DNA of 64,000 nucleotides from Methyloligella sp. GL2 (GCF_013341275.1 NZ_CP054476.1:2220988-2284987); one strand, 5' to 3'; shown: positions 25,970-36,154, numbered from the stretch's first letter. Notes: a model not told the origin generated them from the sequence alone. Translations and numbers: made by a program.

Positions 25970-26670
25970 TTGGCGCCTGCAGTTTCCGGCGCAATTGGCT
26001 CGGCGACCGGCGCCTGGGCGGCCCGCACCGAGGTGACGAACTGGTTGATCGCCTCGATCACGTTTTGCTTCTTTTCGGCGGTGCAGCTCGGCCGTTTCGG
26101 CTTGAATCCCTCATCCTCGGACGGCGAGGCCTTAGCGGCGGCATCGCCCGACCCTTCCCCTGCGGGGGCTTTTTCCTCGAATTTCAACGTTCCGGTGAAA
26201 TACGAGACCGAGAAACTATAGAGCGCATCGATGAATTGAAGCTGCTCGAAGCTCCAGACATTCCGATTCTGCTCGCCTTCCATCAGGGCGACATAGTTCT
26301 GCTGCTCCAGATCGGGCAAATCGCAGACCTGGGCATAAGTGGAGCGCATGGCCGCACGGATCACCATGCGGGCATCGTCCAGCGGAATGAAGAATTTCTT
26401 GGGGTCGCGCTTATCGAGCTGCACCGTGGCGCCGCCCGGCATAGCGACCGAGTCCGGGAGAATCGAAATGGCGTAGCTGCTCATGACGCGGACGGCGCTG
26501 TCGCTGAGGCCGTCGTTATCCTCGGAGCTGGAGGCCGGCGCCTTGGTGCGGGAGTTCAGCTCCTCGGAGACCATGGTCTCCGTTTGCTCGGCTGCCTTGG
26601 CCGGAAGGGCCGCCAGCACCGCCAACATCAGGGCCGCGCCGGTACTCCACTGGACCAAACAAACCTTCAT
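25966..26670 (-). CDS. Secreted protein of unknown function
   Basis: 234 residues. An N-terminal signal peptide ends LPAKAAEQ near residue 27. The mature protein is helical and polar (LDDARMVIRAAMRSTYAQVCDLPDLEQQNYVALMEGEQ), with Cys residues in VCDLP and PSCTAEK that might form a disulfide. Asp/Ser- and Ala/Pro-rich stretches lie around 150-180 and at the C-terminus. I do not recognise a domain. It is transcribed toward rpsD, whose promoter overlaps its end. Confidence 0.75.
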   Translation of the reverse strand: MKVCLVQWSTGAALMLAVLAALPAKAAEQTETMVSEELNSRTKAPASSSEDNDGLSDSAVRVMSSYAISILPDSVAMPGGATVQLDKRDPKKFFIPLDDARMVIRAAMRSTYAQVCDLPDLEQQNYVALMEGEQNRNVWSFEQLQFIDALYSFSVSYFTGTLKFEEKAPAGEGSGDAAAKASPSEDEGFKPKRPSCTAEKKQNVIEAINQFVTSVRAAQAPVAEPIAPETAGAN

Positions 26671-26766
26671 TGAACATCCCTCTCCCTACCGCGCGGAAGC
26701 TATCATTGTTCTTAGCCATCGCAATAGGAGAAAGCGGGCGGAACTATGACAGTTCTGTCTTGCGTC

Positions 26767-27603
26767 TCAGGACCGCCGGTCGCCGCCCGTCAGCGCCGAA
26801 ACGATGCCGCGCCAGGTGCGGACATCCTGTTCAGTCAATCCCATACGATGGAACATGTTGCGGATATTCCGCACCATGGTGGGCCGCTTCTCCGGCGGCC
26901 GCAAGAAACCGGCCTGATCCAGCTCGCGCTCCATATGCTCGAACAGGCCGAAAACCTCCGCCCGTTCCGCCGGGCGTGTATGCGGCAGGGTTACTCCTTC
27001 CTTGGCCGGGCCGTCAAATGTCGTGGCGCGGCCGAGGCCCTTTTCGGCGCCGGCTTTGCGCCATTCATAGCTGATCAGCAGCACGGTCTGCGGCAGGCTG
27101 AGGGAGGCGAAGGCGGGATCCACGGGGGCGGTGACGATACCGTCGGCAAGCGCCAGCGCATCGTTGTCGAGCCCGCTCCGCTCGGCGCCGAAGAGGATGC
27201 CACAGCGTTCCCCCTGCCCTGTGCGGTAAGCGAAATCCTTCGCCGCGCTCTCCGGGGTGAGCACCGGCTTGACCATATCGCGGGGCCGCGCCGTGGCGGC
27301 CAGCACGTGATGCAGATCGGCGACCGCCTGCTCGGTGGTCTCGAAGAGACGCGCGGCCTCGGCGATGGCCTTGCCGCCGGCCGCGGCGGAGAACGCCTTC
27401 TCGTTAGGCCAGCCGTCGCGTGGGGCGACCAGACGCAGATCGCCAAGGCCGAAATTCGCCATGGCGCGGGCGGCGAAGCCGATATTCTCGCCGAGCTGCG
27501 GGTTGACCAGAATCACCGCCGGCCCGGGACCGCCCGCCGCGCCCGTCTCTCGTTCTGCCTGTTTCCGCTCCAACGTCTTGCTTCCGCTCACCTCGGTCTC
27601 CAT
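26767..27603 (-). CDS. trmJ: TrmH-family RNA 2'-O-methyltransferase (TrmJ-like)
   Basis: A 278-residue SPOUT methyltransferase that should methylate the 2'-OH of nucleotide 32 in tRNA anticodon loops, if it is a true TrmJ. Motif 1 is VILVNPQLGENIGFAARAMANFGL, with the catalytic Arg-type Asn-Gly pocket. Motif 2 is CGILFGAERSGLDNDAL and motif 3 is VDPAFASLSLPQTVLL, which form the trefoil knot and SAM site. The C-terminal helical segment (LFEHMERELDQAGFL) is the TrmJ dimer extension. A short Glu/Ala linker precedes motif 1. Divergent from icd. Confidence 0.9.
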   Translation of the reverse strand: METEVSGSKTLERKQAERETGAAGGPGPAVILVNPQLGENIGFAARAMANFGLGDLRLVAPRDGWPNEKAFSAAAGGKAIAEAARLFETTEQAVADLHHVLAATARPRDMVKPVLTPESAAKDFAYRTGQGERCGILFGAERSGLDNDALALADGIVTAPVDPAFASLSLPQTVLLISYEWRKAGAEKGLGRATTFDGPAKEGVTLPHTRPAERAEVFGLFEHMERELDQAGFLRPPEKRPTMVRNIRNMFHRMGLTEQDVRTWRGIVSALTGGDRRS

Positions 27604-27756
27604 TCCACCTGCCCGCTATGCCGCGGACACGCCCGCTTTCAGGATCGGCGGCACGATGGTATAGGAAGGGCTTGCCCGTAAAGAGCGCAAATCGGTGGCG
27701 CGGGTTTTTCCGCGGCCATCACGGGTGGGCTTACGTTCATTTCCGGAGTCGTTTCC

Positions 27757-28971
27757 TTGCAAAAGATCGTCGTTGAGAACCCTATCGTGGAGCTGGATGG
27801 GGATGAGATGACCCGCGTCATCTGGCAGCTCATCAAGGACAAGCTGATCCATCCCTATGTCGAGGTTCCGCTGGAATATTACGACCTCAGCATGGAGAAC
27901 CGCGACGCCACCGACGACAAGGTCACGGTGGATGCGGCCGAGGCCATCAAGGCCTGCGGGGTGGGCGTGAAATGCGCCACCATCACGCCGGACGAGGCGC
28001 GGGTGGAGGAATTCGGCCTGAAGAAGATGTGGCGCTCGCCCAACGGCACGATCCGCAACATCCTCGGCGGGGTGATCTTCCGCGAGCCGATCATCTGCAA
28101 GAACGTGCCGCGGCTGGTGCCGGGCTGGACCAAGCCGATCGTGATCGGCCGCCATGCCTTCGGCGATATCTACCGGGCGCAGGATTTCGTGGTGCCGGGC
28201 AAGGGCACGCTGTCGATCCGCTTCGTCGGCGAGGACGGCACCGAGATCGAGCGGGAGGTCTACGACTTCCCCGGCGGCGGCGTCGCCATGGGGATGTTCA
28301 ATCTCGACGAGTCGATCCGCGACTTCGCGCGCGCTTCGCTGAATTACGGTCTGGCGCGCAACTATCCGGTGTTCCTGTCGACCAAGAACACCATCCTCAA
28401 AGCCTATGACGGCCGCTTCAAGGATCTCTTCCAGGAGATCTACGATGCAGAGTTCCGCGAGGAGTTCGAAAAGCGCGGCCTCACCTACGAGCACCGGCTG
28501 ATCGACGACATGGTGGCCTGCGCCTTGCGCTGGTCGGGCGGCTATGTCTGGGCCTGCAAGAATTACGACGGCGACGTGCAGTCCGACACGGTGGCGCAAG
28601 GCTTCGGCTCGCTGGGGCTGATGACCTCGGTGCTGATGACGCCGGACGGCAAGATCGTGGAGACGGAGGCCGCCCACGGCACCGTCACCCGGCATTATCG
28701 CCGGCATCAGCAGGATCTGGAGACCTCCACCAACTCCACTGCCTCGATCTTCGCCTGGACCCGGGCGCTGAAGCACCGGGCCAAGCTGGACGGCAACGAG
28801 CTCCTCGCCAGCTTCGCCGCGACGCTGGAGACGGTGGTGGTGGACACTATCGAGTCCGGTTCCATGACCAAGGATCTGGCGCTGCTTGTCGGCCCCGATC
28901 AGGGCTGGCTCTCGACCACCGGCTTCCTGGACAAGATCGACGACAATCTGAAAAAGGCGATGGCGGCGTAA
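27757..28971 (+). CDS. icd: NADP-dependent isocitrate dehydrogenase
   Basis: TCA-cycle enzyme oxidising isocitrate to 2-oxoglutarate with NADP. The 404 residues match the eukaryotic-like homodimeric IDH of Alphaproteobacteria, not the E. coli type. It begins [23 protein letters not shown] and has [17 protein letters not shown] for isocitrate binding. Metal-site Asp residues lie in [20 protein letters not shown], and [14 protein letters not shown] holds the NADP region. The start is a TTG at 27757, nine bases after CCGGAG; no ATG lies close enough. Confidence 0.96.
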   Translation: MQKIVVENPIVELDGDEMTRVIWQLIKDKLIHPYVEVPLEYYDLSMENRDATDDKVTVDAAEAIKACGVGVKCATITPDEARVEEFGLKKMWRSPNGTIRNILGGVIFREPIICKNVPRLVPGWTKPIVIGRHAFGDIYRAQDFVVPGKGTLSIRFVGEDGTEIEREVYDFPGGGVAMGMFNLDESIRDFARASLNYGLARNYPVFLSTKNTILKAYDGRFKDLFQEIYDAEFREEFEKRGLTYEHRLIDDMVACALRWSGGYVWACKNYDGDVQSDTVAQGFGSLGLMTSVLMTPDGKIVETEAAHGTVTRHYRRHQQDLETSTNSTASIFAWTRALKHRAKLDGNELLASFAATLETVVVDTIESGSMTKDLALLVGPDQGWLSTTGFLDKIDDNLKKAMAA

Positions 28972-28982
28972 GCCGCTTTCGC

Positions 28983-30212
28983 TTACCGGCGCGGCGCGGC
29001 TTTTCGTTTCGCAGTCCGGGCTTTGCCGGGCGCGGCGGCGGCCTGGCGCTGCTGTCTTTCCCGGCGCTCGGCTTCGGTCCGGATCGTGGTCAAGAGCTCC
29101 GGATGCCGGTGCACCAGCTGCGCCAGCGCCACCGAATCCAACACATAGACCCGGCACGGCGTCTTGGCGGTGACGGTGTGCTGGTGGCGGCGATGCTCCA
29201 GAAGCGCCATCTCGCCGAAGAAATCCCCCTCCTTCAGCAGACGCTTTCTGCGCCCTCTCTGGGAGAGCTGGGCTTCGCCGCTCTCCAGAATGAACATGGC
29301 GCCGCCCGGATCCCCCGCCGAGACGATGGGAGAGCCCGGCGCGAAGACCTGGGTGAACACCAGCTTGGTAACCTCGGCGATCTCCGCCGCATCCAGGGTG
29401 GCGAAGAGCGGCACCCGGGCGACCTTGCCCCAAGTGGCGACGAAAGCATGGCGGTTCACCTCCTGGCCGAAGCCGGCGGCGAGAATGGCGACGGGCATGG
29501 CGAAGGCGGCAAGGCCGAGCACCATGACGAAGCTGCCGAAGATCTTGCCGAGGGGGGTGATGGGAACGACGTCGCCATAGCCGATGGTGGTGATGGTGGC
29601 GAGGCCCCACCACAGCGCGGCGGGAATCGAGCCGAACTTATCGGGCTGGGCGTCGCGCTCCAGGAAATACATCATGCTGGCGCAGAACAGCAGCATGACC
29701 ACGAGCACCAGCAGCGCGCCGAACAGGGCGCGCCATTCCTGCACAAAGACGCGCTGCATGGTTTGCAGCGCCGGCGAATAGCGCGCCAGCTTGAGCAGCC
29801 GGAACAGGCGGATGACCCGCAGGATGCGGAGATCGAGGGGGATGAACGCGCCGAGATACCAGGGGGCGACGGCGAGGAAATCGATCACCATGATGGGACG
29901 GGCGGCGAATTTCGCCCGCGCGCGCCAGGGCCGCTCGTTGCGGAAGAGCGGGATCTCCACCGCGCTCCAGAGGCGCAGGATGTATTCGATGGTGAAGACG
30001 ACCACCGAGATGGCATTGAAGTGCCAGAGCGCCCGGGCATGCTCGGTGGCGAACGGCTCCACGGTCTCCAGCGCGAAGGACACCGCATTGGCGACGATCA
30101 GCGTGATCAGGAAGGCATCGACGAAGCGGGCCGCGGGATGGGCGGTGCCGCCGACCTCGAGAATGTCGTAGGTCTTCCGGCGCCAGCGGCGCCAGAGCGA
30201 CCCGTCGCTCAT
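28983..30212 (-). CDS. Voltage-sensor potassium channel with C-terminal cyclic-nucleotide-binding-like domain
   Basis: 409 residues resembling the MloK1/Kv-CNG type. Six membrane helices lie between about 30 and 250. S4 has basic residues at every third position (R129, R132, R135, R138, K141, R144). The selectivity filter TIGYGD is at 209-214. A CNB-fold domain spans about 265-380 ([23 protein letters not shown], then FFGEMALL at 331-338). In cAMP-binding relatives an Arg follows this loop in the pattern PRSATV; here the equivalent position is His343 (RRHQHTV), so ligand binding is doubtful. The Ala/Lys/Arg-rich tail is basic. The ATG overlaps the alaS stop (30209-30212), an unusual operon partner. 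Confidence 0.9.
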   Translation of the reverse strand: MSDGSLWRRWRRKTYDILEVGGTAHPAARFVDAFLITLIVANAVSFALETVEPFATEHARALWHFNAISVVVFTIEYILRLWSAVEIPLFRNERPWRARAKFAARPIMVIDFLAVAPWYLGAFIPLDLRILRVIRLFRLLKLARYSPALQTMQRVFVQEWRALFGALLVLVVMLLFCASMMYFLERDAQPDKFGSIPAALWWGLATITTIGYGDVVPITPLGKIFGSFVMVLGLAAFAMPVAILAAGFGQEVNRHAFVATWGKVARVPLFATLDAAEIAEVTKLVFTQVFAPGSPIVSAGDPGGAMFILESGEAQLSQRGRRKRLLKEGDFFGEMALLEHRRHQHTVTAKTPCRVYVLDSVALAQLVHRHPELLTTIRTEAERRERQQRQAAAAPGKARTAKRKAAPRR

Positions 30213-32914
30213 ATGGCCTCTTTGGCGACGCCGGCGGAGGCGGCTTGCAGCTCCGCGGCGATGGCGGCCAGCGCATCGTCCGCCTTGCTGCCATCGGTGC
30301 CGCCGGCCTGAGCCATATCCGGGCGGCCCCCGCCGCCCTTGCCGCCAAGGATGGAAGCGCCGAGCTTGGCGAGATCGACGGCATTGGCGCTGGCGGTGAG
30401 ATCGTCGGTGACGCCGACCACAAGGCTGGCCTTGCCTTCCTCGCTGATGCCGATAATGGCGACAACGCCCGAGCCGAGCCGCTTCTTGGCCTCGTCGACC
30501 AGGCCGCGCAGCTCCTTCGCCGGCACGCCCTTGGCGGTGCGGCCGAGAAATTTCAGCCCGCCGATATCCTGGACGGCATCGCCGCCGGAGGCGCCGTCTC
30601 CGCCGCCGCTAAGCGCGAGCTCCTTCTTGGCCTCGCCAAGCTGGCGCTCAAGCTTGCGGCGCTCGTCCACCAGAGCGGCAAGACGGGTCAGCAGATCGTC
30701 GGGGCCGACCTTCAGAAGCTCGGCCGCCTCGCGCACCTTGTCGTCCTGAGCGGTGAGATAGTCGCGCGCCGCCTCGCCGGTCAGCGCCTCGATGCGGCGC
30801 ACGCCGGAGGCGACGGCCGTTTCGGCCACGACTTTCAGAATGCCGATCTCGCCGGTGCGGCCGACATGGGTGCCGCCGCAAAGCTCGATGGAATAGGCAT
30901 TGCCGGCTTTGCTGCTGTCCGGGCTCGTGCCCATGGAGACGACGCGGACCTCGTCGCCGTATTTCTCGCCGAACAGGGCCAGCGCGCCCTTCTCGATGGC
31001 CTCGTCGGGGGTCATCAGATGGGTCTCGACGGCGCTGTTCTGCAGGATCATGCGGTTGGCCAGGGCCTCGACCTGCATGATCTGGTCGTGGGTCATGGGC
31101 TTGGGATGGGAGAAGTCGAAGCGAAGCCGGCCCGGCTGCACCAGCGAGCCCTTCTGGGCAACATGGGTGCCGAGCACCTCGCGCAAGGCCTCATGCAGCA
31201 GATGGGTGGCGGAATGGTGCGAGCGCGCGCCGCGGCGCCAGTCGTGATCGACCTCCAGCTCCACCGTGTCGCCGAGCTTGAGGCTGCCCTTCTTCAGCGC
31301 GCCCTCATGCACGAAGAGGCTGCCGAGCTTCTTCTTGGTGTCTTCCACCTCGAACAGAGTGCCGTCTGCGGCGATGACGCCGTGATCGCCGACCTGGCCG
31401 CCGGATTCGGCGTAGAACGGGGTCTGATTGAGGATCACCGCGCCGCGATCGCCGGCGTTCAGGCTGTCGACGCTGGTCCCGTCCTTGACCAGGGCGACGA
31501 TCTCGCCGGAAGCGTTCTCGCTGTCATAGCCGAGGAATTCGGTGGCGCCGGTCTTCTCCTTCAGCTCGAACCACAGTGTCTCGGTGGCGGCCTCGCCGGA
31601 GCCGGCCCAGGATTTGCGCGCCTCGGCACGCTGGCGCTCCATGGCGGCCTCATAGCCTTCCGCATCGATGCCGATGCCTTTGGCCTTCAGCGCGTCTGCT
31701 GTGAGGTCGACCGGGAAGCCATAGGTGTCGTAGAGCTTGAAGGCGACCTCGCCGGGCAGCGTGCCCCCTTCCCCGATGCCGCCGACCGCTTCGTCGAGCA
31801 GCTTCAAGCCGCGGTCCAGGGTCTCGCGGAAGCGGGTCTCTTCCAGCTTCAGGGTTTCGGTGATCAGGGCTTCGCCGCGCTCCAGCTCCGGATAGGCGCG
31901 GCCCATCTCTGCGTTCAGCGCCGGGACCAGGCGGTAGAGCAGCGGTTCCTCGGCGCCGAGGATATGGGCGTGACGCATGGCGCGGCGCATGATGCGGCGG
32001 AGCACATAGCCGCGCCCCTCATTGGAAGGAAGCACGCCGTCGGCGATCAGGAAGCTGGAGGAGCGCAAATGATCGGCAATGACGCGGTGGCTCGCCTTGG
32101 CCTCGCCTTCTGCCGGCTTGGCGGTGAGATCGACCGAGGCCTCGATCAGATGGCGGAACAGGTCGATATCGTAATTGTCGTGGGTGCCCTGCAGCACCGC
32201 GGCAATGCGCTCAAGCCCCATGCCGGTATCGATGGAGGGTTTGGGAAGATCGGCGCGGGGGCCGTCCTCGCGCTGGTCGTATTGCATGAAGACCAGGTTC
32301 CAGATCTCCACGAAGCGGTCGCCGTCCTCGTCGGGACTGCCGGGCGGGCCGCCGGGGATCTCCGGACCGTGATCGTAGAAGATCTCCGAACAGGGGCCGC
32401 AGGGGCCGACATCGCCCATGGACCAGAAATTGTCGGAAGTGCCGATGCGGATGATCTTGTCGTCGGAGAAGCCGGAAACCTTGCGCCAGATCTTGGCCGC
32501 CTCCTCGTCCTCGGCATAGACGGTGATCAGCAGCCGCTCGGCGTCGAGGGCGAAATCCTTGGTGAGCAGATCCCAGGCCAGCGCGATCGCCTGCTCCTTG
32601 AAGTAGTCGCCGAAGGAGAAATTCCCCAGCATCTCGAAGAAGGTGTGATGCCGGGCGGTGTAGCCGACATTGTCGAGATCGTTATGCTTGCCGCCGGCGC
32701 GGACGCATTTCTGCGACGAGGTCGCGGTCTTGTGATGACGGGTCTCGGCGCCGGTGAAGACGTTCTTGAACGGCACCATGCCGGCATTGACGAACATCAA
32801 GCTCGGATCGTTATGGGGGACGAGCGGGGACGACGGCACCACCTCGTGGCCGTGCCGTTTGAAATACGCCAGGAAATTCGCCCTGATATCGTTGACGCCG
32901 GTGTTGTGAGCCAA
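30209..32914 (-). CDS. alaS: Alanyl-tRNA synthetase
   Basis: Charges tRNA-Ala; 901 residues, full length. The aminoacylation domain starts [26 protein letters not shown] with class II motif 1 and [20 protein letters not shown]. The editing domain has the HxxxH metal motif in [14 protein letters not shown] plus [13 protein letters not shown]. The C-terminal Gly-rich oligomerisation domain ([16 protein letters not shown]) is complete. The start is a TTG at 32914; the codons after it (GVNDIR) are the family N-terminus, so it is unlikely to be far off. It follows recA on the same strand, a common alphaproteobacterial order, and overlaps the potassium-channel gene. Confidence 0.96.
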   Translation of the reverse strand: MAHNTGVNDIRANFLAYFKRHGHEVVPSSPLVPHNDPSLMFVNAGMVPFKNVFTGAETRHHKTATSSQKCVRAGGKHNDLDNVGYTARHHTFFEMLGNFSFGDYFKEQAIALAWDLLTKDFALDAERLLITVYAEDEEAAKIWRKVSGFSDDKIIRIGTSDNFWSMGDVGPCGPCSEIFYDHGPEIPGGPPGSPDEDGDRFVEIWNLVFMQYDQREDGPRADLPKPSIDTGMGLERIAAVLQGTHDNYDIDLFRHLIEASVDLTAKPAEGEAKASHRVIADHLRSSSFLIADGVLPSNEGRGYVLRRIMRRAMRHAHILGAEEPLLYRLVPALNAEMGRAYPELERGEALITETLKLEETRFRETLDRGLKLLDEAVGGIGEGGTLPGEVAFKLYDTYGFPVDLTADALKAKGIGIDAEGYEAAMERQRAEARKSWAGSGEAATETLWFELKEKTGATEFLGYDSENASGEIVALVKDGTSVDSLNAGDRGAVILNQTPFYAESGGQVGDHGVIAADGTLFEVEDTKKKLGSLFVHEGALKKGSLKLGDTVELEVDHDWRRGARSHHSATHLLHEALREVLGTHVAQKGSLVQPGRLRFDFSHPKPMTHDQIMQVEALANRMILQNSAVETHLMTPDEAIEKGALALFGEKYGDEVRVVSMGTSPDSSKAGNAYSIELCGGTHVGRTGEIGILKVVAETAVASGVRRIEALTGEAARDYLTAQDDKVREAAELLKVGPDDLLTRLAALVDERRKLERQLGEAKKELALSGGGDGASGGDAVQDIGGLKFLGRTAKGVPAKELRGLVDEAKKRLGSGVVAIIGISEEGKASLVVGVTDDLTASANAVDLAKLGASILGGKGGGGRPDMAQAGGTDGSKADDALAAIAAELQAASAGVAKEAI

Positions 32915-33131
32915 GCTTTGTCGTTCCGTCGGTTGGTGGTTTTCGGCATCGCACCGCTTGCGGCGCGAAGGCGTTTATCCGGATTTTCCGGCCTTCGCCC
33001 ATACGCCTTCAGCTTACGGCAAAAGCCTTAAAAATTGGGCTGAGACATAGGATGGCGAGGAAAAGCTGTCCAGGCGTCTACGTCAAGAAAAACGCGACCG
33101 AAAAGCGCCGCTTCGCGTCATCGCCTGGTGT
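32915..33131. other. alaS upstream region, no gene seen
   Basis: This stretch belongs to the 355-base gap between recA and alaS; the recA terminator fills part of the remainder. Short ORFs lack any protein features. The alaS promoter or read-through from recA would pass here. I see no T-box, which would not be expected in this group. Confidence 0.4.
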
Positions 33132-33171
33132 CAAAACGCAAGCGGGCGACCTTGAACCCAAGGCCGCCCGC
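33132..33171 (-). terminator. Rho-independent terminator of recA
   Basis: A 12-base stem, with arms at 33142-33153 and 33160-33171 (GCGGGCGACCTT on the plus strand), one mismatch and a six-base loop. On the minus strand it is followed by TTGCGTTTTG. It lies about 100 bases after the recA stop and would separate recA from alaS. Confidence 0.75.
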
Positions 33172-33269
33172 AAGACTTTTCAATTCGATTGCCGTCTCAA
33201 GGCGCTTTTCCCGACGCCTTTCCAGGAGCCTTGCCCGGCCCCTTGCTCGGTCCGTTGCCCTTGCGCGGC

Positions 33270-34430
33270 TTAGCCGCGGCGGCGGCGTTTGCCGGCGGCA
33301 CTGGCGATGGAGGCGATGCCCTCCTCCTCGTTCGCAGCGGCCGGCTCTTTCACCTCGCCGGTCTCTTCGTCGATCTCGGCCCCGTCATCGTCGAGGATGC
33401 GTTCGGCAATCAGCCCGGCATTCTGGCGCACGGCCTGCTCAATCTTGTCGGCCATCTCCGGATGCTCTTTGAGATAGGCCTTGGCGTTCTCGCGGCCCTG
33501 GCCGATGCGCTCGCTATCGAAGGAGAACCAGGAGCCGGATTTCTCCACGATGCCGGCCTTGACGCCGAGATCGATCAGCTCGCCCATCTTGGAGACGCCC
33601 TCGCCATACATGATGTCGAACTCGACCTGCTTGAAGGGCGGGGCCACCTTGTTCTTCACCACCTTGACGCGGGTCTGGTTGCCGACCACCTCGTCGCGCT
33701 CCTTGATGGCGCCGATGCGGCGGATATCGAGACGGACGGAGGAATAGAATTTCAGAGCGTTGCCGCCGGTGGTGGTCTCGGGCGAGCCGAACATCACGCC
33801 GATCTTCATGCGGATCTGGTTGATGAAGATCACCATGCAGCGGGATTTGGAAATCGAGGCGGTGAGCTTGCGCAGGGCCTGGCTCATCAACCGGGCCTGG
33901 CTGCCCATCTGAGCCTCGCCCATCTCGCCTTCCAGCTCCGCCTTGGGCGTCAGCGCCGCCACGGAGTCGACCACCAGCACATCGATGGCACCGGAGCGGA
34001 CCAGGGTATCGGCGATTTCCAGCGCCTGCTCGCCGGTATCGGGCTGGGAGACCAGAAGATCCTCCAGGTTCACCCCGAGCTTGCGGGCATAGACGGTATC
34101 CAGGGCGTGCTCGGCATCGACGAAGCCGCAAATGCCGCCCTTCTTCTGAGCCTCGGCCACGGCATGCAGGGCCAGGGTCGTCTTGCCCGACGATTCAGGC
34201 CCGTAAATCTCGATGATCCGCCCCCGGGGCAGGCCGCCAATGCCAAGGGCAATATCCAGCCCCAGCGAGCCGGTGGAGATCGCCTCGACCTCGACCACCT
34301 TCTCATTGGCGCCCAGGCGCATAACCGAGCCCTTGCCGCAATTCCGTTCGATCTGGGAGATCGCGGCCTCGAGGGCTTTTTCCTTATCCATATCTTCTCC
34401 CTCTACGAGGCGCAGCGCAGCGTTCGACAT
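33270..34430 (-). CDS. recA: Recombinase RecA
   Basis: Strand-exchange protein of homologous recombination and co-protease for LexA in the SOS response. 386 residues. Walker A is GPESSGKTT at 77-85. MAW motifs ([15 protein letters not shown]), the L1 loop ([12 protein letters not shown]) and the L2 loop ([22 protein letters not shown]) are intact. The acidic C-terminal tail ([14 protein letters not shown]) ends in a basic KRRRRG. The start at 34430 gives [23 protein letters not shown] at residue 14 is possible but less usual. Expression is under the SOS box at 34527-34541. Confidence 0.97.
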   Translation of the reverse strand: MSNAALRLVEGEDMDKEKALEAAISQIERNCGKGSVMRLGANEKVVEVEAISTGSLGLDIALGIGGLPRGRIIEIYGPESSGKTTLALHAVAEAQKKGGICGFVDAEHALDTVYARKLGVNLEDLLVSQPDTGEQALEIADTLVRSGAIDVLVVDSVAALTPKAELEGEMGEAQMGSQARLMSQALRKLTASISKSRCMVIFINQIRMKIGVMFGSPETTTGGNALKFYSSVRLDIRRIGAIKERDEVVGNQTRVKVVKNKVAPPFKQVEFDIMYGEGVSKMGELIDLGVKAGIVEKSGSWFSFDSERIGQGRENAKAYLKEHPEMADKIEQAVRQNAGLIAERILDDDGAEIDEETGEVKEPAAANEEEGIASIASAAGKRRRRG

Positions 34431-34505
34431 CCGATTTCTCCCCTATTTCACACGCGATTCGGCGTGGGTAAACGGTTGAATTGCGATTGCGTGGCGATTG
34501 AGCCA

Positions 34506-34541
34506 ATCGTACCCGGTTTGTTCTCTGTTCGCAAGATGTTC
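34506..34541 (-). promoter_or_regulatory. recA promoter overlapped by LexA SOS box
   Basis: GTTC-gcaagat-GTTC at 34527-34541 is a perfect alphaproteobacterial SOS box (GTTC-N7-GTTC). On the minus strand TTGCGA (34529-34534) and TACGAT (34506-34511), 17 bases apart, form a -35/-10 pair whose -35 lies inside the box, so LexA would block RNA polymerase. A third GTTC at 34520-34523 sits three bases beyond the box toward the gene. Confidence 0.85.
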
Positions 34542-34576
34542 TTTTGGGTCGATGCAGCAGGGTTAGTCGAAATGTC

Positions 34577-35149
34577 TTAGCTGGCTCGGTTGCGTGAGCG
34601 GCTCCCGATCACCATTCCGACCGCGTACAAAAGTGCTCCAATCGGAATTAAAATTGCCGCGTGTATGTGCGGCCATTCTATCCCCGGGAGCGCCCTAGCA
34701 CCCAGGATGATCCATATTAAAACGGTGAAATCGCTTAGAGCTATAGCGAGCCGAGAGACTGAGTAATGAGATTTGCGCGAAAGAACTCCCCACCAGTGCG
34801 CATCATCCTCTCTGGGGGTAATAGCTTCGGTAAACAGGCCTTTGACTAGGACATCTTCATACGTCTCCAGCTTGGCCTCCCATGCCATCTGCCAATATTT
34901 ACTCCCGCGATTGGCAAGGGTCCATGCCACGCTACACACAAAGCCAAAGCTGGAAATGGTGAGCAACAATACAGCGTCATCTTGAGGGCGACTACCTAAC
35001 GCTCCGTAAGCCAGAAATGCCGCAGCGATAAACCCCCAAAAAAATAGAGATCTTTTCCAGAATAGATCGATCTCAAATTTCCGAGTGTCCGCAGCAATTT
35101 CGAGAATCTTTTCTTTCTTTTTGCGTTCTGCGCTCTCTGATTCCGACAT
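34577..35149 (-). CDS. RipA-like octameric membrane protein family candidate
   Basis: 190 residues. A charged N-terminal helix (ERKKKEKILEIAADTRKFEIDLFWKRS) leads into two adjacent membrane helices (about 33-52 and 61-80). A cytosolic helical stretch (EAKLETYEDVLVKGLFTE) and two more membrane helices (about 134-150 and 163-182) follow. The RKFEI..FWKRSLFFWGFIAAAF block resembles proteins I recall as RipA-family membrane proteins, often near mobile DNA; the match is from memory. The gene is visibly AT-richer than its surroundings, lacks close operon partners and abuts a truncated efflux gene, all consistent with lateral arrival beside recA. Confidence 0.65.
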   Translation of the reverse strand: MSESESAERKKKEKILEIAADTRKFEIDLFWKRSLFFWGFIAAAFLAYGALGSRPQDDAVLLLTISSFGFVCSVAWTLANRGSKYWQMAWEAKLETYEDVLVKGLFTEAITPREDDAHWWGVLSRKSHYSVSRLAIALSDFTVLIWIILGARALPGIEWPHIHAAILIPIGALLYAVGMVIGSRSRNRAS

Positions 35150-35228
35150 ACCCCCACAACCTCTTGGATGTCCCTTCTAAAAACACTACCCGTTTGCTTT
35201 TTCCAAGTCGAGCATTCGGACATCTCCC

Positions 35229-35513
35229 TTGGGCGTGGCGGCGATGCTCTACCGCTACCGCCAGGGCGATTCCAACATGCGCTCGGTGTGGATCTGCTCG
35301 CGCAACGATGCCTATAGCAATCTGGCGGTGCTCGCCGCCGCGCTCGGCGTGTTCGGCACCGGCAGCGCGCTTCCCGATATCGGGGTTGCCGCAGTGATGG
35401 CGGGGCTGGCCCTGCATGGCAGCTACAGCGTGATCCGCCATGCCTTTGCCGATCTCAGACGCGACCGGGCAGCGCAAGCGGACGCCGCCTCCGGCCAGGA
35501 GCCGGCGCTGTAA
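35229..35513 (+). pseudogene. C-terminal remnant of a cation diffusion facilitator transporter
   Basis: The readable frame begins abruptly with VAAMLYRYRQGDSNMRSVWICSRNDAYSNLAVLAAALGVFGTGSALPD. It then continues AAVMAGLALHGSYSVIRHAFADLRRD. This matches the second half of small CDF-family cation efflux proteins (the helix 4-6 region with SRNDA..N), which are about 200 or more residues long. The N-terminal half, with its paired metal-site helix, is missing. The sequence to the left changes to AT-rich DNA near 35220, where the RipA-like segment begins, so the gene looks cut by that insertion. An ATG at 35274 might allow a short product, but no functional transporter could result. Confidence 0.65.
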
Positions 35514-35518
35514 TCCCC

Positions 35519-35725
35519 CTACCCCGCCTCGTCGTAGCGGCGCGAAGGGTAGTGATCGCGGATATGCTCTTTGAAGTAGGTGCCCCTGGATGGGGCCTCG
35601 GCGAGCGCGCGATAGACCTCTTCGGGCACCTCGTCGTAGACATAGAGGCCGCCGCTTTGGAAGCGGACGGTCAAGCTACGGTCGGCAACATCGTAGAAGA
35701 AGGCGCGGATGACGTCGGAAGGCAT
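35519..35725 (-). CDS. KTSC domain protein
   Basis: A 68-residue single-domain protein: SDVIRAFFYDVADRSLTVRFQSGGLYVYDEVPEEVYRALAEAPSRGTYFKEHIRDHYPSR. The VRFxSGGxYxYxxVPEEVY...A.S.GxYFxxHIR..YP pattern is the KTSC domain, found alone or fused to lysyl-tRNA-synthetase-like and phage proteins, without an established function. A second KTSC gene lies 180 bases upstream on the same strand. Confidence 0.85.
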   Translation of the reverse strand: MPSDVIRAFFYDVADRSLTVRFQSGGLYVYDEVPEEVYRALAEAPSRGTYFKEHIRDHYPSRRYDEAG

Positions 35726-35905
35726 AAGGCGAATTCCAAGGGCTCGCCGCCCCGGAACCCGCCCGCAGCGGCATTGATCCCTTAGGATATGGTTGTTTTC
35801 GCCGTTTGTGCCAGTGCGAAGCGCAGTTAATCCCCTACGCGGTTACAAGAAGGTTTCGGCTGCAGCCCGCGCATTTGGCTTTCGCGCTCGGTTTGCGCGC
35901 CGGGC

Positions 35906-36154
35906 CTAAGTAGCGAAGCTCGGCGCGGCCGCGAGCGGCTCAAGCACGTCGCCCTGGAAGGTGGAAGGGTAGTTCTGGCGGATATGGTCGTTATAGAAGC
36001 GCCCCTGAGAAGGCGCCTCGAGAAAGGCCTGATAAACCGCCCCGCTCACGCCATGAAAGCTATAGGTGCCGGCATCGCGGAAGGTGATGCGAAGCTCGGA
36101 GGATTGCGCATCGTGCTCAACATGGACGATGCTCCCCGAATTCACGTAAGGCAT
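35906..36154 (-). CDS. KTSC domain protein, second copy
   Basis: 82 residues with the same domain (LRITFRDAGTYSFHGVSGAVYQAFLEAPSQGRFYNDHIRQNYPST) plus a 15-residue Ala/Leu-rich tail. The ATG at 36154 has a GGAG site. It is clearly diverged from the neighbouring KTSC gene, so the pair is an old duplication or two independent gains rather than a recent copy. Confidence 0.83.
   Translation of the reverse strand: MPYVNSGSIVHVEHDAQSSELRITFRDAGTYSFHGVSGAVYQAFLEAPSQGRFYNDHIRQNYPSTFQGDVLEPLAAAPSFAT

Noticed and set aside
30245..33031. 928-residue frame opposite alaS.
   Set aside because: Shadow of a complete alanyl-tRNA synthetase; residue pattern mirrors its codons.
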